This document shows, one piece after another, positions 1 through 5,710 of a DNA stretch of 6,627 bases. Where the stretch lies: NCBI GenBank assembly GCA_944382025.1, contig CALWMQ010000126.1:1-6627 (forward strand). Reading direction: 5' to 3'. The stretch comes from an uncultured Clostridia bacterium (GTDB lineage Bacteria; Bacillota; Clostridia; Oscillospirales; Acutalibacteraceae). Position numbers and translations under genes: made by a program. Under the pieces are notes generated by a model. That model saw nothing but the letters and a program-made list of their open reading frames with translations, was not told where the DNA came from and made no database searches. Position 1 is the first letter of the stretch. Each line of letters opens with the position of its first letter.

Positions 1-386
1 AGGGGGATCATGGTGGGCAGGTCACGCAGCCTGGCCATGGCGCGGGCATGAGCGCGGAAATGCTCCAGATACTCCTGATAGGTTTTTTCACATCCGGCGA
101 TAACCGATACCTGGCTGTCGGCGCCACGGCCGCAGAGGGTGTCGGGGAAGAATTCCCGGATGGTCACCGGAGCGTTCTGGACCGTATCATAGCCCATATA
201 CAGGGCGCTGTCCCCACCGGCTTCCAGCACCCGGCCCACCAGATACCGGTCGGACAGGGTGGTACGGACCTGGAGATATTTTTCGGGGTTAATACCGCCT
301 GCGGGATACCCGCAGAAACCGCATTCTTCCCGTCCGGCGGGCAGGGGCTTCATGCACCCCATACAAAGCTCATCCAAATAGGACAT
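1..386 (-). CDS. Zinc-ribbon, protein-kinase-like protein (5' part only, probable pseudokinase)
   Basis: This is the first 128 codons of a minus-strand gene that leaves the window at position 1. It starts at the ATG complementary to 384-386, with a GAAAGGGATGG ribosome-binding stretch upstream. The protein opens with a zinc ribbon: C8-x2-C11 and C22-x2-C25. From about residue 45 the sequence follows the N-lobe of Hanks-type Ser/Thr kinases: RYLVGRVLEAGG (47-58) matches the start of the glycine loop, and VTIREFFP (74-81) matches the usual VAIKEYFP of beta3. FRAHARAMARL (110-120) fits helix alphaC. Three key positions are non-canonical: the glycine loop is degraded (EAGGDSALY), the beta3 Lys is Arg77, and the alphaC Glu is His113. 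The family assignment is fairly sure. Loss of kinase activity is inference, because the catalytic and DFG loops lie outside the window. It has its own promoter and is not obviously co-transcribed with the replication genes. Confidence 0.8.
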   Translation of the reverse strand, partial: MSYLDELCMGCMKPLPAGREECGFCGYPAGGINPEKYLQVRTTLSDRYLVGRVLEAGGDSALYMGYDTVQNAPVTIREFFPDTLCGRGADSQVSVIAGCEKTYQEYLEHFRAHARAMARLRDLPTMIP

Positions 387-453
387 AGTATATAACCATC
401 CCTTTCATCAGCGTTCAGTCCATGAGAGCCAGCGGCTGTTTTATAATATGGGC

Positions 454-482
454 ATTGTACCCAATCCTTAGACCAAAGTCAA
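454..482 (-). promoter_or_regulatory. SigmaA-type promoter of the kinase-like gene
   Basis: On the minus strand, TTGACT (complement of 477-482) and TACAAT (complement of 454-459) are separated by exactly 17 bases, each with one mismatch to the sigmaA consensus. The predicted transcript start near 447 would give a leader of about 60 bases before the ATG at 386. The promoter lies in the 227-base gap after the helicase-loader gene. That gap otherwise shows no clear terminator and no recognisable riboswitch. Confidence 0.7.
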
Positions 483-613
483 GAAAGCTGACAGAATTGT
501 AACCATCCGGGACAAGGTGGGATAAAGATTTTGGCTGGGATCAGGGGACACAGCAGGGTAGGGAGTGCCTCGTTTTTGAAACAGCGGTGCCGGATAAATC
601 CCAGCGGAAGGGA

Positions 614-1606
614 TTATTGCAGCTTTTGACGGAGTTTCAGCTGGCGGATATCCTTGCCCCAGAACAGGAGGGGCTGGAAGGTACCGGTGATTCTGGAGGT
701 AATGGCTTCCCCATAGCGTTCCAGGAGCTGTTTTTGGTTCAGGTTGGTGCTGATAATGGTGGGAAGACCCGCCAGCATACGGCTGTTGACGATATTGTAG
801 ACGCAGGAAGTATAAAAAGGGGTAGAGAATTCCGTACCCAGGTCATCCAGGATCAACAGATCGCTTTGTTCCAGGGCATCCTCGCTGTCACCGCCGGCAC
901 GGCCGAAATGCTCTTTTTCCAGTTGATGGAGGAGCTGTTGGGCGGGGCCGTATACGACGGTGAACCCCTTTTCGGCGACAGTGCGGGCGATAGCCAGGGA
1001 AAGATGGGTTTTACCGGTACCGGTAGGGCCTTGGAAAAGCAGGCTGGGGGATTCGGGAGAAAAATCCGCCGCGTAGCACCGGCAGTAGGCCAGGACGTCG
1101 CCCATGCGAGCGCGGGGAGAGACGCCGGTTTTGGGATCGGGTGCGGCGGGATAGAAATCCAGATCCATCTCTTCAAACCGAGTGAGCTTCATAGGGATGG
1201 TTCGGCTCAGCCGGCGGCAGGCGGCTTCCCGCAGCAGGCTTTCCAGGCAGCCGCACATCCGGCCTTGGGCATAGCCGGTATCCTGGCATTTGGGACAGGT
1301 GTACCGGGGCTCGAAGTTATCCGCCGTTTCGCCATGGCGGTGAAGGAGAGCGGCCATTTCCGCCTGGAGGTCCAGGTTTTCCTGTTTAATCCGTTCCACA
1401 GCGGCCTCCACATCGCCGCCGTTCAGCACGGCACGGGCCACCAGAAGGGAAGCGCCGGCCATGGCCTGTTCAATTTCCCGGATCCGGGGTTCCGCGGCCA
1501 GCATCCGTTCCCGCAGGGCGGCCGCTTCCGTGTTGGCCTTTATCCGGCGGCGCTCCAGTTCGGCCGCCGCTTCCTCATAGATTTCCCGGCTGTACGCCAC
1601 AGCCAT
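614..1606 (-). CDS. dnaI: DnaI/DnaC-type replicative helicase loader (AAA+ ATPase)
   Basis: The product is a 330-residue AAA+ ATPase that by family would load the replicative DnaB helicase onto DNA at origins or stalled forks. Numbering from the GTG at 1609 (one codon longer), an N-terminal helical, charged region (about 1-100) is followed by a zinc-binding cluster with C105, C108, C119 and C121. The ATPase core follows: Walker A GPTGTGKT (194-201), Walker B LLILDD (251-256), sensor-1-like STN (287-289) and an SR pair (305-306) in the arginine-finger region. Length and domain order match Bacillota DnaI proteins. The chosen ATG at 1606 shares one base with the TGA of the upstream dnaD-like gene (TGATG), indicating translational coupling. 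A GTG at 1609 is an equally possible start, with AAGAAAGG just upstream. DnaI versus a phage DnaC-like ATPase cannot be settled by sequence alone, but the pairing with dnaD favours the chromosomal loader. Confidence 0.92.
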   Translation of the reverse strand: MAVAYSREIYEEAAAELERRRIKANTEAAALRERMLAAEPRIREIEQAMAGASLLVARAVLNGGDVEAAVERIKQENLDLQAEMAALLHRHGETADNFEPRYTCPKCQDTGYAQGRMCGCLESLLREAACRRLSRTIPMKLTRFEEMDLDFYPAAPDPKTGVSPRARMGDVLAYCRCYAADFSPESPSLLFQGPTGTGKTHLSLAIARTVAEKGFTVVYGPAQQLLHQLEKEHFGRAGGDSEDALEQSDLLILDDLGTEFSTPFYTSCVYNIVNSRMLAGLPTIISTNLNQKQLLERYGEAITSRITGTFQPLLFWGKDIRQLKLRQKLQ

Positions 1607-2628
1607 CACCCTTTCTTATACACCGGTACGTAGTTGCGCACCATATTCTCATACTCATCCAGATCCAGGGAGGTATGAGCGGGAGCGGCGGATTTGCCGC
1701 TGGATTGGGCCTGCGCCTTTTCAGGGGTATCAATGCCGTCCAGGTGCCAGCGCTCCAGGATCCTGTCCATATATTTGTACTGGAATTCGCCTGTCTTTTC
1801 GACGCATTTATCATAGGCCAGCCGGATCAGCCCCTCATCCATATGCCATTCCTCCAGCCATTTTTCCGCCGAGTCCAAGGCCCTGGAGGAGGGGGCCTTG
1901 GCCATTTCGCAAAGGGATTGGACAGTGGCCCAGGCCCTTTGGCGGCGTTCCAGGCGGCACAGATGATCTTCGGCGGCGGCGATGGTGACGATGCCTTGAT
2001 CCACCCAGTTCAAAGCCACCTTTTCAATGTACCGCATATTCATTTTTCCCTCGGCAGCCGCATATGCTACCACCATAAGGATCACTTCGGCGGGAAGCCC
2101 GGCGGTATCATAAAGATAAAGCAAGGTTTCCATATCCCCGTGGGACAGGGGACGGCCCAGCCGGGCGGACGCGGTATCCAGCAGATAGGTGAATTCCCCG
2201 CTTTGTTCCCGGCGGGCAAGGACCTCAGCCAACTGGGGGTTTACCGGCCGGGGACGGGGAGCGGGCCGGGGTTCAGAGGGGGCTGGGGAAGGGGTCTGAC
2301 TCTGAGCCGCGGGAGGAGAGGCCGGGAAGGTTTCAGGGGAAAGAGAAGGGGAAGCTGAGGGAGACTGGGCCGGCAGGAGGATACCGGTTTCCAGCCAGTA
2401 CTGGAGCGCGTCGGAGCATTCGGCGGGGGAGATTCCCAGTGCCTTGGAACAGGCCTCCGGCTGGAAAGAGCCTTTCCCTTTACGGGCCAGCCACAACAAT
2501 ACCTTCAGCTGCTGTACCCCTGCCATTTTAATATGCTTGTCCACCACGGCGGCGGGCAGGGCCAGCACCTCCGACAGATTTTCCGGGTTCCAACGGTATT
2601 CCACGGCTGTTCCAACATCCTTTCCCAC
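1606..2628 (-). CDS. dnaD: DnaD-domain primosome protein
   Basis: The 340-residue product resembles DnaD/DnaB-type initiation proteins of Bacillota, which remodel origin DNA and help recruit the helicase loader. Residues about 10-85 form a winged-helix-like N-terminal part, including VVDKHIKMAGVQQLKVLLW. Residues about 87-128 are a Pro/Ser/Ala-rich linker. Two DnaD-type helical domains follow, at about 158-225 and 248-305. Each ends in the diagnostic YxxxIxxxW motif: Y200-W208 with Val in place of Ile, and Y286-W294 exact. The C-terminal tail is acidic and then basic (VYKKG). The GTG at 2628 has only a weak ribosome binding site. A GTG at 2604 (residue 9) follows an AAAGGA stretch 13 bases upstream and matches where family homologues usually begin, so the true start may be there. 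The gene is first in a two-gene operon with the helicase loader. Confidence 0.88.
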   Translation of the reverse strand: MGKDVGTAVEYRWNPENLSEVLALPAAVVDKHIKMAGVQQLKVLLWLARKGKGSFQPEACSKALGISPAECSDALQYWLETGILLPAQSPSASPSLSPETFPASPPAAQSQTPSPAPSEPRPAPRPRPVNPQLAEVLARREQSGEFTYLLDTASARLGRPLSHGDMETLLYLYDTAGLPAEVILMVVAYAAAEGKMNMRYIEKVALNWVDQGIVTIAAAEDHLCRLERRQRAWATVQSLCEMAKAPSSRALDSAEKWLEEWHMDEGLIRLAYDKCVEKTGEFQYKYMDRILERWHLDGIDTPEKAQAQSSGKSAAPAHTSLDLDEYENMVRNYVPVYKKG

Positions 2629-2702
2629 TTGATGAAGCCCATTTTCCCAATACCCGATTTACACTACCGGGACGCGGCTGAGTTTTCAAAGAAATATATT
2701 TC

Positions 2703-2732
2703 ATTATACACGCAACCCCTATTCCGGCGCAA
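2703..2732 (-). promoter_or_regulatory. Probable promoter of the dnaD-dnaI operon
   Basis: On the minus strand a perfect TATAAT (complement of 2703-2708) lies 18 bases after TTGCGC (complement of 2727-2732), a weak -35 with three of six matches. It would start transcription near 2696, about 68 bases before the GTG at 2628. The same AT-rich patch contains TATACA on the plus strand (2705-2710), 16 bases after TTTTCA (2683-2688). That pair is a weak candidate for the divergent ATPase gene, so the two promoters would overlap. Confidence 0.5.
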
Positions 2733-2813
2733 GAGGCTATTTTGGCGGGACCCGGAGGAGCCCTGTTGGCGATGCTGCGGGGAGGAAGGGGAAAGGCGGG
2801 AAAGGAGACTGAT

Positions 2814-3281
2814 ATGCGGCGGATATGGGAATTGCAGCCCCCGCCTGGGAGTCTGTTGAGCAATACCTTGAAGGACATCCCGCTTGTGGGGCTGGTGATG
2901 TTAGCGTGGCCTGCCGGGAGCGGGAAAACAGGGATGCTGCTGAAGCTGGCCTACCGGTACGCCGCGGCCAAACCGGCTTTATTTTTCACGCTGGACCAGA
3001 CAGCGGAGGATCTGGCGGCCCGGTTGTATGGGGCTTATCCGGCGGGGGAGGTAGCCCGGCGGCAGCTGACCATATGCGATGACCGGTATACCATTGAAGA
3101 GATGGATGCGTTGGCAGGCAGCGGGGAGTATGGTTTAGTGCTGATAGACGACCTGGAGTTGGCTGGGAGCGGGAAGGAACTGAGCCGTTGGGAGGAACGG
3201 GAGCATATATGGGAATTTTTGCGGCGATGGAGCCAAGACTGCCTTGTGATAGCCGCCATGCGCCAGCCACCATTGCTGTAA
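2814..3281 (+). CDS. Small DnaB/RecA-like P-loop ATPase, function unknown
   Basis: The ATG at 2814 is preceded by AAAGGAG with a 6-base gap, which fixes the start and gives 155 residues. The sequence tracks the RecA-fold core of DnaB-family helicases. PAGSGKT (33-39) is Walker A. FFTLDQTAEDLAARL (57-71) matches the DnaB FSLEM-AEQL-RL segment, with Asp61 where DnaB has its catalytic Glu. LVLIDDLEL (108-116) is Walker B. RWEEREHIWEFLRRW (125-139) matches the helix after Walker B, and LVIAAMRQ (144-151) matches the VIALSQ strand. It stops there, so it lacks the DnaB N-terminal domain, the linker and the C-terminal region that carries the arginine finger. The first Walker A position, normally Gly or Ala, is Trp32. 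The gene is divergent from dnaD-dnaI, which suggests a link to helicase handling, but this is inference. No specific family name is claimed. Confidence 0.75.
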   Translation: MRRIWELQPPPGSLLSNTLKDIPLVGLVMLAWPAGSGKTGMLLKLAYRYAAAKPALFFTLDQTAEDLAARLYGAYPAGEVARRQLTICDDRYTIEEMDALAGSGEYGLVLIDDLELAGSGKELSRWEEREHIWEFLRRWSQDCLVIAAMRQPPLL

Positions 3282-3337
3282 GGGTGGATCCCAGTGGAGG
3301 TGTTGTGAACCCCGGTGGGAAAAAGGAGGAAAAAACC

Positions 3338-3388
3338 ATGGAAACTTTACGGATTTACCAGTTGATTTTTTCACAAGGTATGGTATGA
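3338..3388 (+). CDS. Possible 16-residue peptide ORF upstream of ferredoxin
   Basis: A strong ribosome binding site (AAAAGGAGG at 3321-3329) sits 8 bases before an ATG that opens a 16-codon frame, METLRIYQLIFSQGMV, ending at TGA 3386-3388. The frame overlaps the putative ferredoxin promoter. It could be a real small peptide, a leader translated from the upstream ATPase transcript, or the remnant of a longer gene. Nothing beyond the start signal supports translation. Confidence 0.3.
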   Translation: METLRIYQLIFSQGMV

Positions 3389-3389
3389 T
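3362..3389 (+). promoter_or_regulatory. Extended -10 promoter of the ferredoxin gene
   Basis: TTGATT (3362-3367) and TATGAT (3384-3389) are separated by 16 bases, and TGG directly before the -10 gives an extended -10 element. Transcription would begin near 3396, leaving a short leader that contains the AAAGGAGGTG ribosome binding site at 3404-3413. Together with the downstream terminator it defines a monocistronic ferredoxin transcript of about 280 bases. Confidence 0.6.
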
Positions 3390-3423
3390 GATAACGAACA
3401 CAAAAAGGAGGTGCTTAACTGTT

Positions 3424-3594
3424 ATGGCTTATAAAATCAGTGACGACTGCATCGCTTGCGGAGCCTGCGAGGCGGAATGCCCTGTTTCCGCTATCTCCGA
3501 GGGTGACGGCAAATACGAGATCAACCCTGATATTTGCACGGAGTGCGGCAGCTGCGCGGACGTTTGCCCCGTGGGTGCTCCCCAGGCCGACTGA
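3424..3594 (+). CDS. 2[4Fe-4S] bacterial-type ferredoxin
   Basis: This 56-residue protein is a complete clostridial-type ferredoxin, a small cytoplasmic one-electron carrier used for example by pyruvate:ferredoxin oxidoreductase and hydrogenases. Two cluster motifs are intact: C9-x2-C12-x2-C15-x3-C19-Pro and C38-x2-C41-x2-C44-x3-C48-Pro, related by the internal pseudo-twofold repeat typical of the family. Length is normal (about 55 residues). The start is set by a near-perfect AAAGGAGGTG at 3404-3413. An in-frame ATG at 3385 is rejected because it lies inside the -10 element and has no ribosome binding site. It is flanked by its own promoter and terminator, so no partner enzyme is indicated by context. 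Confidence 0.96.
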   Translation: MAYKISDDCIACGACEAECPVSAISEGDGKYEINPDICTECGSCADVCPVGAPQAD

Positions 3595-3641
3595 GTCCGG
3601 GTGTAGCCTGGACGCCAGTTAATCTATGTTCAGGTGCAGAG

Positions 3642-3678
3642 TTGCCGGGCGGCCGTATGGCCCGCCCGGCAATTTTTT
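3642..3678 (+). terminator. Rho-independent terminator after ferredoxin
   Basis: TTGCCGGGCGG (3642-3652) pairs perfectly with CCGCCCGGCAA (3662-3672) to give an 11-bp GC-rich stem. The interior can add a GGCC-type extension with a one-base bulge and a GTAT loop. A run of six T residues (3673-3678) follows at once. It lies about 48 bases after the ferredoxin stop codon and is the clearest terminator in the window. Confidence 0.92.
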
Positions 3679-4005
3679 CGGCTTAGAAGGGTTGCGGCAT
3701 GGAGGCGCCGCAGCAAGGAGACAGTCTTACCAGCGGTTACGGGTTTTAAAGCGGAAAGCCAGCCGCTGTTCTATACATAATAGAAACACGGGAAGTTTTC
3801 GCCCGCCTTTTACAAAAGGCAACGCCTGGGAGCGCCCGCGGTGCGGGAAACAGCGAGCAGGGGTTGGCGCCGCGGTCAAGACCGGCCGCCGCCAGGGCGG
3901 CGCGGGGCGGTTTTGGGAACCGCAAGAGGAGGCAGGGTCGAGGGGCAGAGCCCCCGCCGTATCTTTCTGGAGAGGATTCCCGCGCGGGGAAAAGGAGGGA
4001 TTTCC
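3679..4005. other. 327-base intergenic region without a supported gene
   Basis: Long frames cross this stretch but none has a ribosome binding site or recognisable protein. It holds a small hairpin (TGCGGC 3693-3698 with GCCGCA 3707-3712), a short palindrome GCCTTTTACAAAAGGC (3805-3820) and the repeat unit at 3835-3963. It also holds a GC-rich inverted repeat (TTCCC/GGGAA near 3978-3992) just before the ribosome binding site of the next gene. No convincing promoter for the trmN6-like gene was found here, although the position requires one. Confidence 0.6.
3835..3963 (+). repeat. Structured intergenic repeat unit, left copy
   Basis: This 129-base GC-rich unit recurs in inverted orientation at the right end of the window. 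Bases 3915-3963 match 6579-6627 perfectly as an inverted 49-mer. Bases 3843-3917 match 6497-6571 with 8 differences in 75. Inside it, CAAGACC (3877-3883) can pair with GGTTTTG (3909-3915) around a GCCGC-CAGG-GCGGC hairpin. A second hairpin, GGGGC-AGA-GCCCC, lies near 3942-3954. No transposase is present. The element most resembles a dispersed non-coding repeat of the REP/MITE kind, but the class is not identified. Confidence 0.85.
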
Positions 4006-4749
4006 ATGGAACATCTGGAGCCCTTGGGGGCGGGACGGTACATATGGGTGGACGAGGATTGCGGATTTGGCACCGATGCCGTGCTGCTGGCGGATTTCGC
4101 GCGGCCCTCCTGCTGGGGAGCCGCCCGGGATCATGAGGCTATTTGCGAACTGGGCACCGGCTGTGGAATCTTGCCGCTGCTCTGGCACCGGATTCCCCGG
4201 GCCGCCGGTGCCCCGCCCATCCATTGCGTGGAAGTACAGCCCCACGCGGTTCAACTGGCCCGGAGATCCATGGAATACAATGGCCTTTCCGGCCAAGTGG
4301 CGGTTCATGAGGCGGACTGGAACCGGCTCCAGCCGCTCTTTCCTGAAGGAACGTTCCAGCGGGTAGTGGTAAACCCGCCATATTTTCCTCCCGGTTCCGG
4401 AAAGACCAGCCTATCTCCTGCCGCACGGCTGGCCCGGCATGAGCAGCCTGGAGGCTTGGAAGCGTTAGCGGCCGCGGCCGCACGGCTGCTGGGGAATGGG
4501 GGCCGTTTATGCCTGTGTCACCGACCGGAACGGCTGGCTGACGTGATGGCCGCCCTGCGATCCGCGGGGCTGGAACCCAAGCGTCTGCGGCTGGTGCAGC
4601 AGAGAGGGGATACCGTGCCCTGGCTGCTGCTTTTGGAGGCTCGAAAGCAGGGGCGGCCAGGCCTGGCTGTAGAGCCGGCTTTGCTGATGGAGATCGGAGA
4701 GGGGAAGCCTACGGCAGAATACGGCCGGATTCTGGGGTATGAACTGTAA
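4006..4749 (+). CDS. tRNA1(Val) adenine-37-N6-methyltransferase family protein (TrmN6/YabB-like)
   Basis: The 247-residue product is a class I SAM-dependent N6-adenine methyltransferase of the TrmN6 (YfiC)/YabB family, which modifies A37 of a tRNA in the best-studied members. FGTDAVLLADF (21-31) is the family's characteristic N-terminal motif. ELGTGCGILPL (48-58) is the SAM-binding motif I, and VEVQP (75-79) is the acidic end of beta2. NPPYF (123-127) is the catalytic N-P-P-Y/F motif of exocyclic-amine methyltransferases. RHEQ (144-147) follows, as usual in the family. AAAAGGAGGG six bases before the ATG at 4006 fixes the start; the longer frame from 3841 would translate the repeat element and is rejected. 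It lies 45 bases upstream of rsmI, the arrangement seen for yabB and rsmI in Bacillota. The exact tRNA substrate is not shown by the sequence. Confidence 0.88.
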   Translation: MEHLEPLGAGRYIWVDEDCGFGTDAVLLADFARPSCWGAARDHEAICELGTGCGILPLLWHRIPRAAGAPPIHCVEVQPHAVQLARRSMEYNGLSGQVAVHEADWNRLQPLFPEGTFQRVVVNPPYFPPGSGKTSLSPAARLARHEQPGGLEALAAAAARLLGNGGRLCLCHRPERLADVMAALRSAGLEPKRLRLVQQRGDTVPWLLLLEARKQGRPGLAVEPALLMEIGEGKPTAEYGRILGYEL

Positions 4750-4794
4750 ATACAGACGGTATATATTAAGCAAAATATAACAGGAGGATGGCGT

Positions 4795-5637
4795 ATGGCG
4801 GGTACATTAACACTGGTGGGCACACCCATCGGCAACCTGTCGGATTTTTCCCCCAGGGCGGCCGCCGCGCTGGAGGGGTGCGATTTCATCGCGGCAGAGG
4901 ATACCCGGGTAACCCTGGGACTGCTGAACCATTTTGGTATCAAGAAGTCGCTGGTCAGCTATCATGAGCATAACAAGCGGGAGCGGGGAGAAGCGATCTG
5001 CGCTCGCCTGGAAGCGGGAGAAAACGGGGTGCTGGTGACCGATGCGGGGATGCCGGCCATTTCGGACCCAGGGGAAGACCTGGTAGCTCTCTGCCATCAG
5101 CGGGGGATTCCGGTAACCGTGGTACCGGGGCCCAGCGCTGTGATTACCGCGCTGGCGGTTTCGGGCATGGCGGCAGGCCGGTTCACCTTTGAGGGGTTTC
5201 TCAGCGTGAACCGCCGTTCCCGGCAGGAGCATCTGGACTCCCTGAAGGACGAACGGCGCACCATGGTGTTTTATGAAGCGCCGCACAAGCTGTCCGCCAC
5301 CCTGAAGGATATGCTGGCAGTGCTGGGGGACCGACGGATTTGCCTGGTTCGGGAGCTGACAAAGATTCATGAGGAAGTGCTGCCCACCACCCTGGCGGAG
5401 GCGGCGGCCCGATATCAGGAGGAGCCGCCCCGGGGTGAATTTGTGCTGATCCTGGAGGGAGCCCGTCCCCGGGAAAAGGAAGCGGTCTCGCCGGAGGAGG
5501 CCGCGGGTATAGCGGAAGGGCTGATGAGGGAAGGCTTGTCCGCATCCGAGGCGGCCAAGCAGGCAGCCGCCCAAACCGGCATAAAAAAAGGGGAGATATA
5601 CCGGCTGCTGACCAGGAAAGAGGGGTTGTCGGAGTAG
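4795..5637 (+). CDS. rsmI: 16S rRNA (cytidine-1402-2'-O)-methyltransferase RsmI
   Basis: RsmI adds the 2'-O-methyl group to C1402 in the decoding centre of 16S rRNA. The 280-residue protein has the full tetrapyrrole-methylase-like fold of the family and its signature motifs: GTPIGNL (9-15), AEDTR (34-38), YHEHN (56-60) and TDAGMPAISDPG (82-93). PGPSA (111-115), FYEAPHK (159-165), RELTKIHEE (186-194) and GEFVLI (214-219) complete the set. Length is typical, including the helical C-terminal extension. AGGAGG (4782-4787) lies seven bases before the ATG at 4795. The 45-base AT-rich gap after the trmN6-like gene has no strong promoter or terminator, so the two are probably co-transcribed. The GIY-YIG gene that sits between yabB and rsmI in Bacillus is absent here. 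Confidence 0.97.
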   Translation: MAGTLTLVGTPIGNLSDFSPRAAAALEGCDFIAAEDTRVTLGLLNHFGIKKSLVSYHEHNKRERGEAICARLEAGENGVLVTDAGMPAISDPGEDLVALCHQRGIPVTVVPGPSAVITALAVSGMAAGRFTFEGFLSVNRRSRQEHLDSLKDERRTMVFYEAPHKLSATLKDMLAVLGDRRICLVRELTKIHEEVLPTTLAEAAARYQEEPPRGEFVLILEGARPREKEAVSPEEAAGIAEGLMREGLSASEAAKQAAAQTGIKKGEIYRLLTRKEGLSE

Positions 5638-5661
5638 CAGCCGCCCAGCCCGGGCTTAAGC

Positions 5662-5685
5662 GTGGAAAGGGCGTTGCCTTTCCGC
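5662..5685 (+). other. Hairpin overlapping the next promoter
   Basis: GGAAAGG (5664-5670) pairs with CCTTTCC (5677-5683) around a GCGTTG loop, extendable by one G-C and one wobble pair. It lies 27 bases after the rsmI stop but has no T-run, so it is not a standard terminator. Its right arm contains most of the -35 hexamer of the downstream promoter. Confidence 0.5.
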
Positions 5686-5702
5686 CGGGGATGGGGTATA
5701 AT
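5674..5702 (+). promoter_or_regulatory. SigmaA-type promoter of the DUF4375-like gene
   Basis: TTGCCT (5674-5679, four of six matches) and a perfect TATAAT (5697-5702) are separated by 17 bases. The expected transcript start is near 5709, about 57 bases before the ATG at 5766. The promoter gives the membrane-protein gene a transcript separate from rsmI. Confidence 0.68.
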
Positions 5703-5710
5703 GTGGAAAA

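Noticed and set aside
48..395. Open plus-strand frame of 115 codons at the left end
   Set aside because: It is antisense to the zinc-ribbon kinase-like gene, whose translation shows clear family motifs; no ribosome binding site was seen.
526..610. GCTGGGAT and ATCCCAGC about 60-70 bases apart in the kinase upstream gap
   Set aside because: An eight-base long-range inverted match without a T-run or nearby structure is expected by chance and does not form a terminator.
587..1633. Long plus-strand frame of 348 codons antisense to the helicase loader
   Set aside because: It is the GC-rich shadow of a gene with intact Walker A, Walker B and zinc motifs on the minus strand; its own sequence has no recognisable domain.
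1675..2358. Plus-strand frame opposite dnaD
   Set aside because: It mirrors the DnaD coding sequence, is glycine-rich in the manner of antisense GC-rich frames, and lacks a start signal.
3385..3423. Upstream in-frame ATG that would lengthen ferredoxin by 13 residues
   Set aside because: It sits in the -10 element, lacks a ribosome binding site, and the 56-residue form has the normal family length with a near-perfect AAAGGAGGTG.
3805..3820. Palindrome GCCTTTTACAAAAGGC as a terminator
   Set aside because: No T-run follows on either strand and no gene ends nearby after the strong terminator at 3642-3678.
3864..4136. Frames starting MAPRSRPAAARAAR here and MAPRSKPAAARAAR at 6550 (minus)
   Set aside because: The similarity looks like protein conservation but comes from the inverted DNA repeat shared by both places; the frames run on into unrelated sequence and have no ribosome binding site.
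3626..4366. 246-codon plus-strand frame across the terminator, repeat and trmN6 start
   Set aside because: It begins just before the ferredoxin terminator, has no ribosome binding site, and overlaps trmN6 in another frame.
4807..5574. 255-codon minus-strand frame opposite rsmI
   Set aside because: It is antisense to an unmistakable rsmI gene and has no recognisable protein features.
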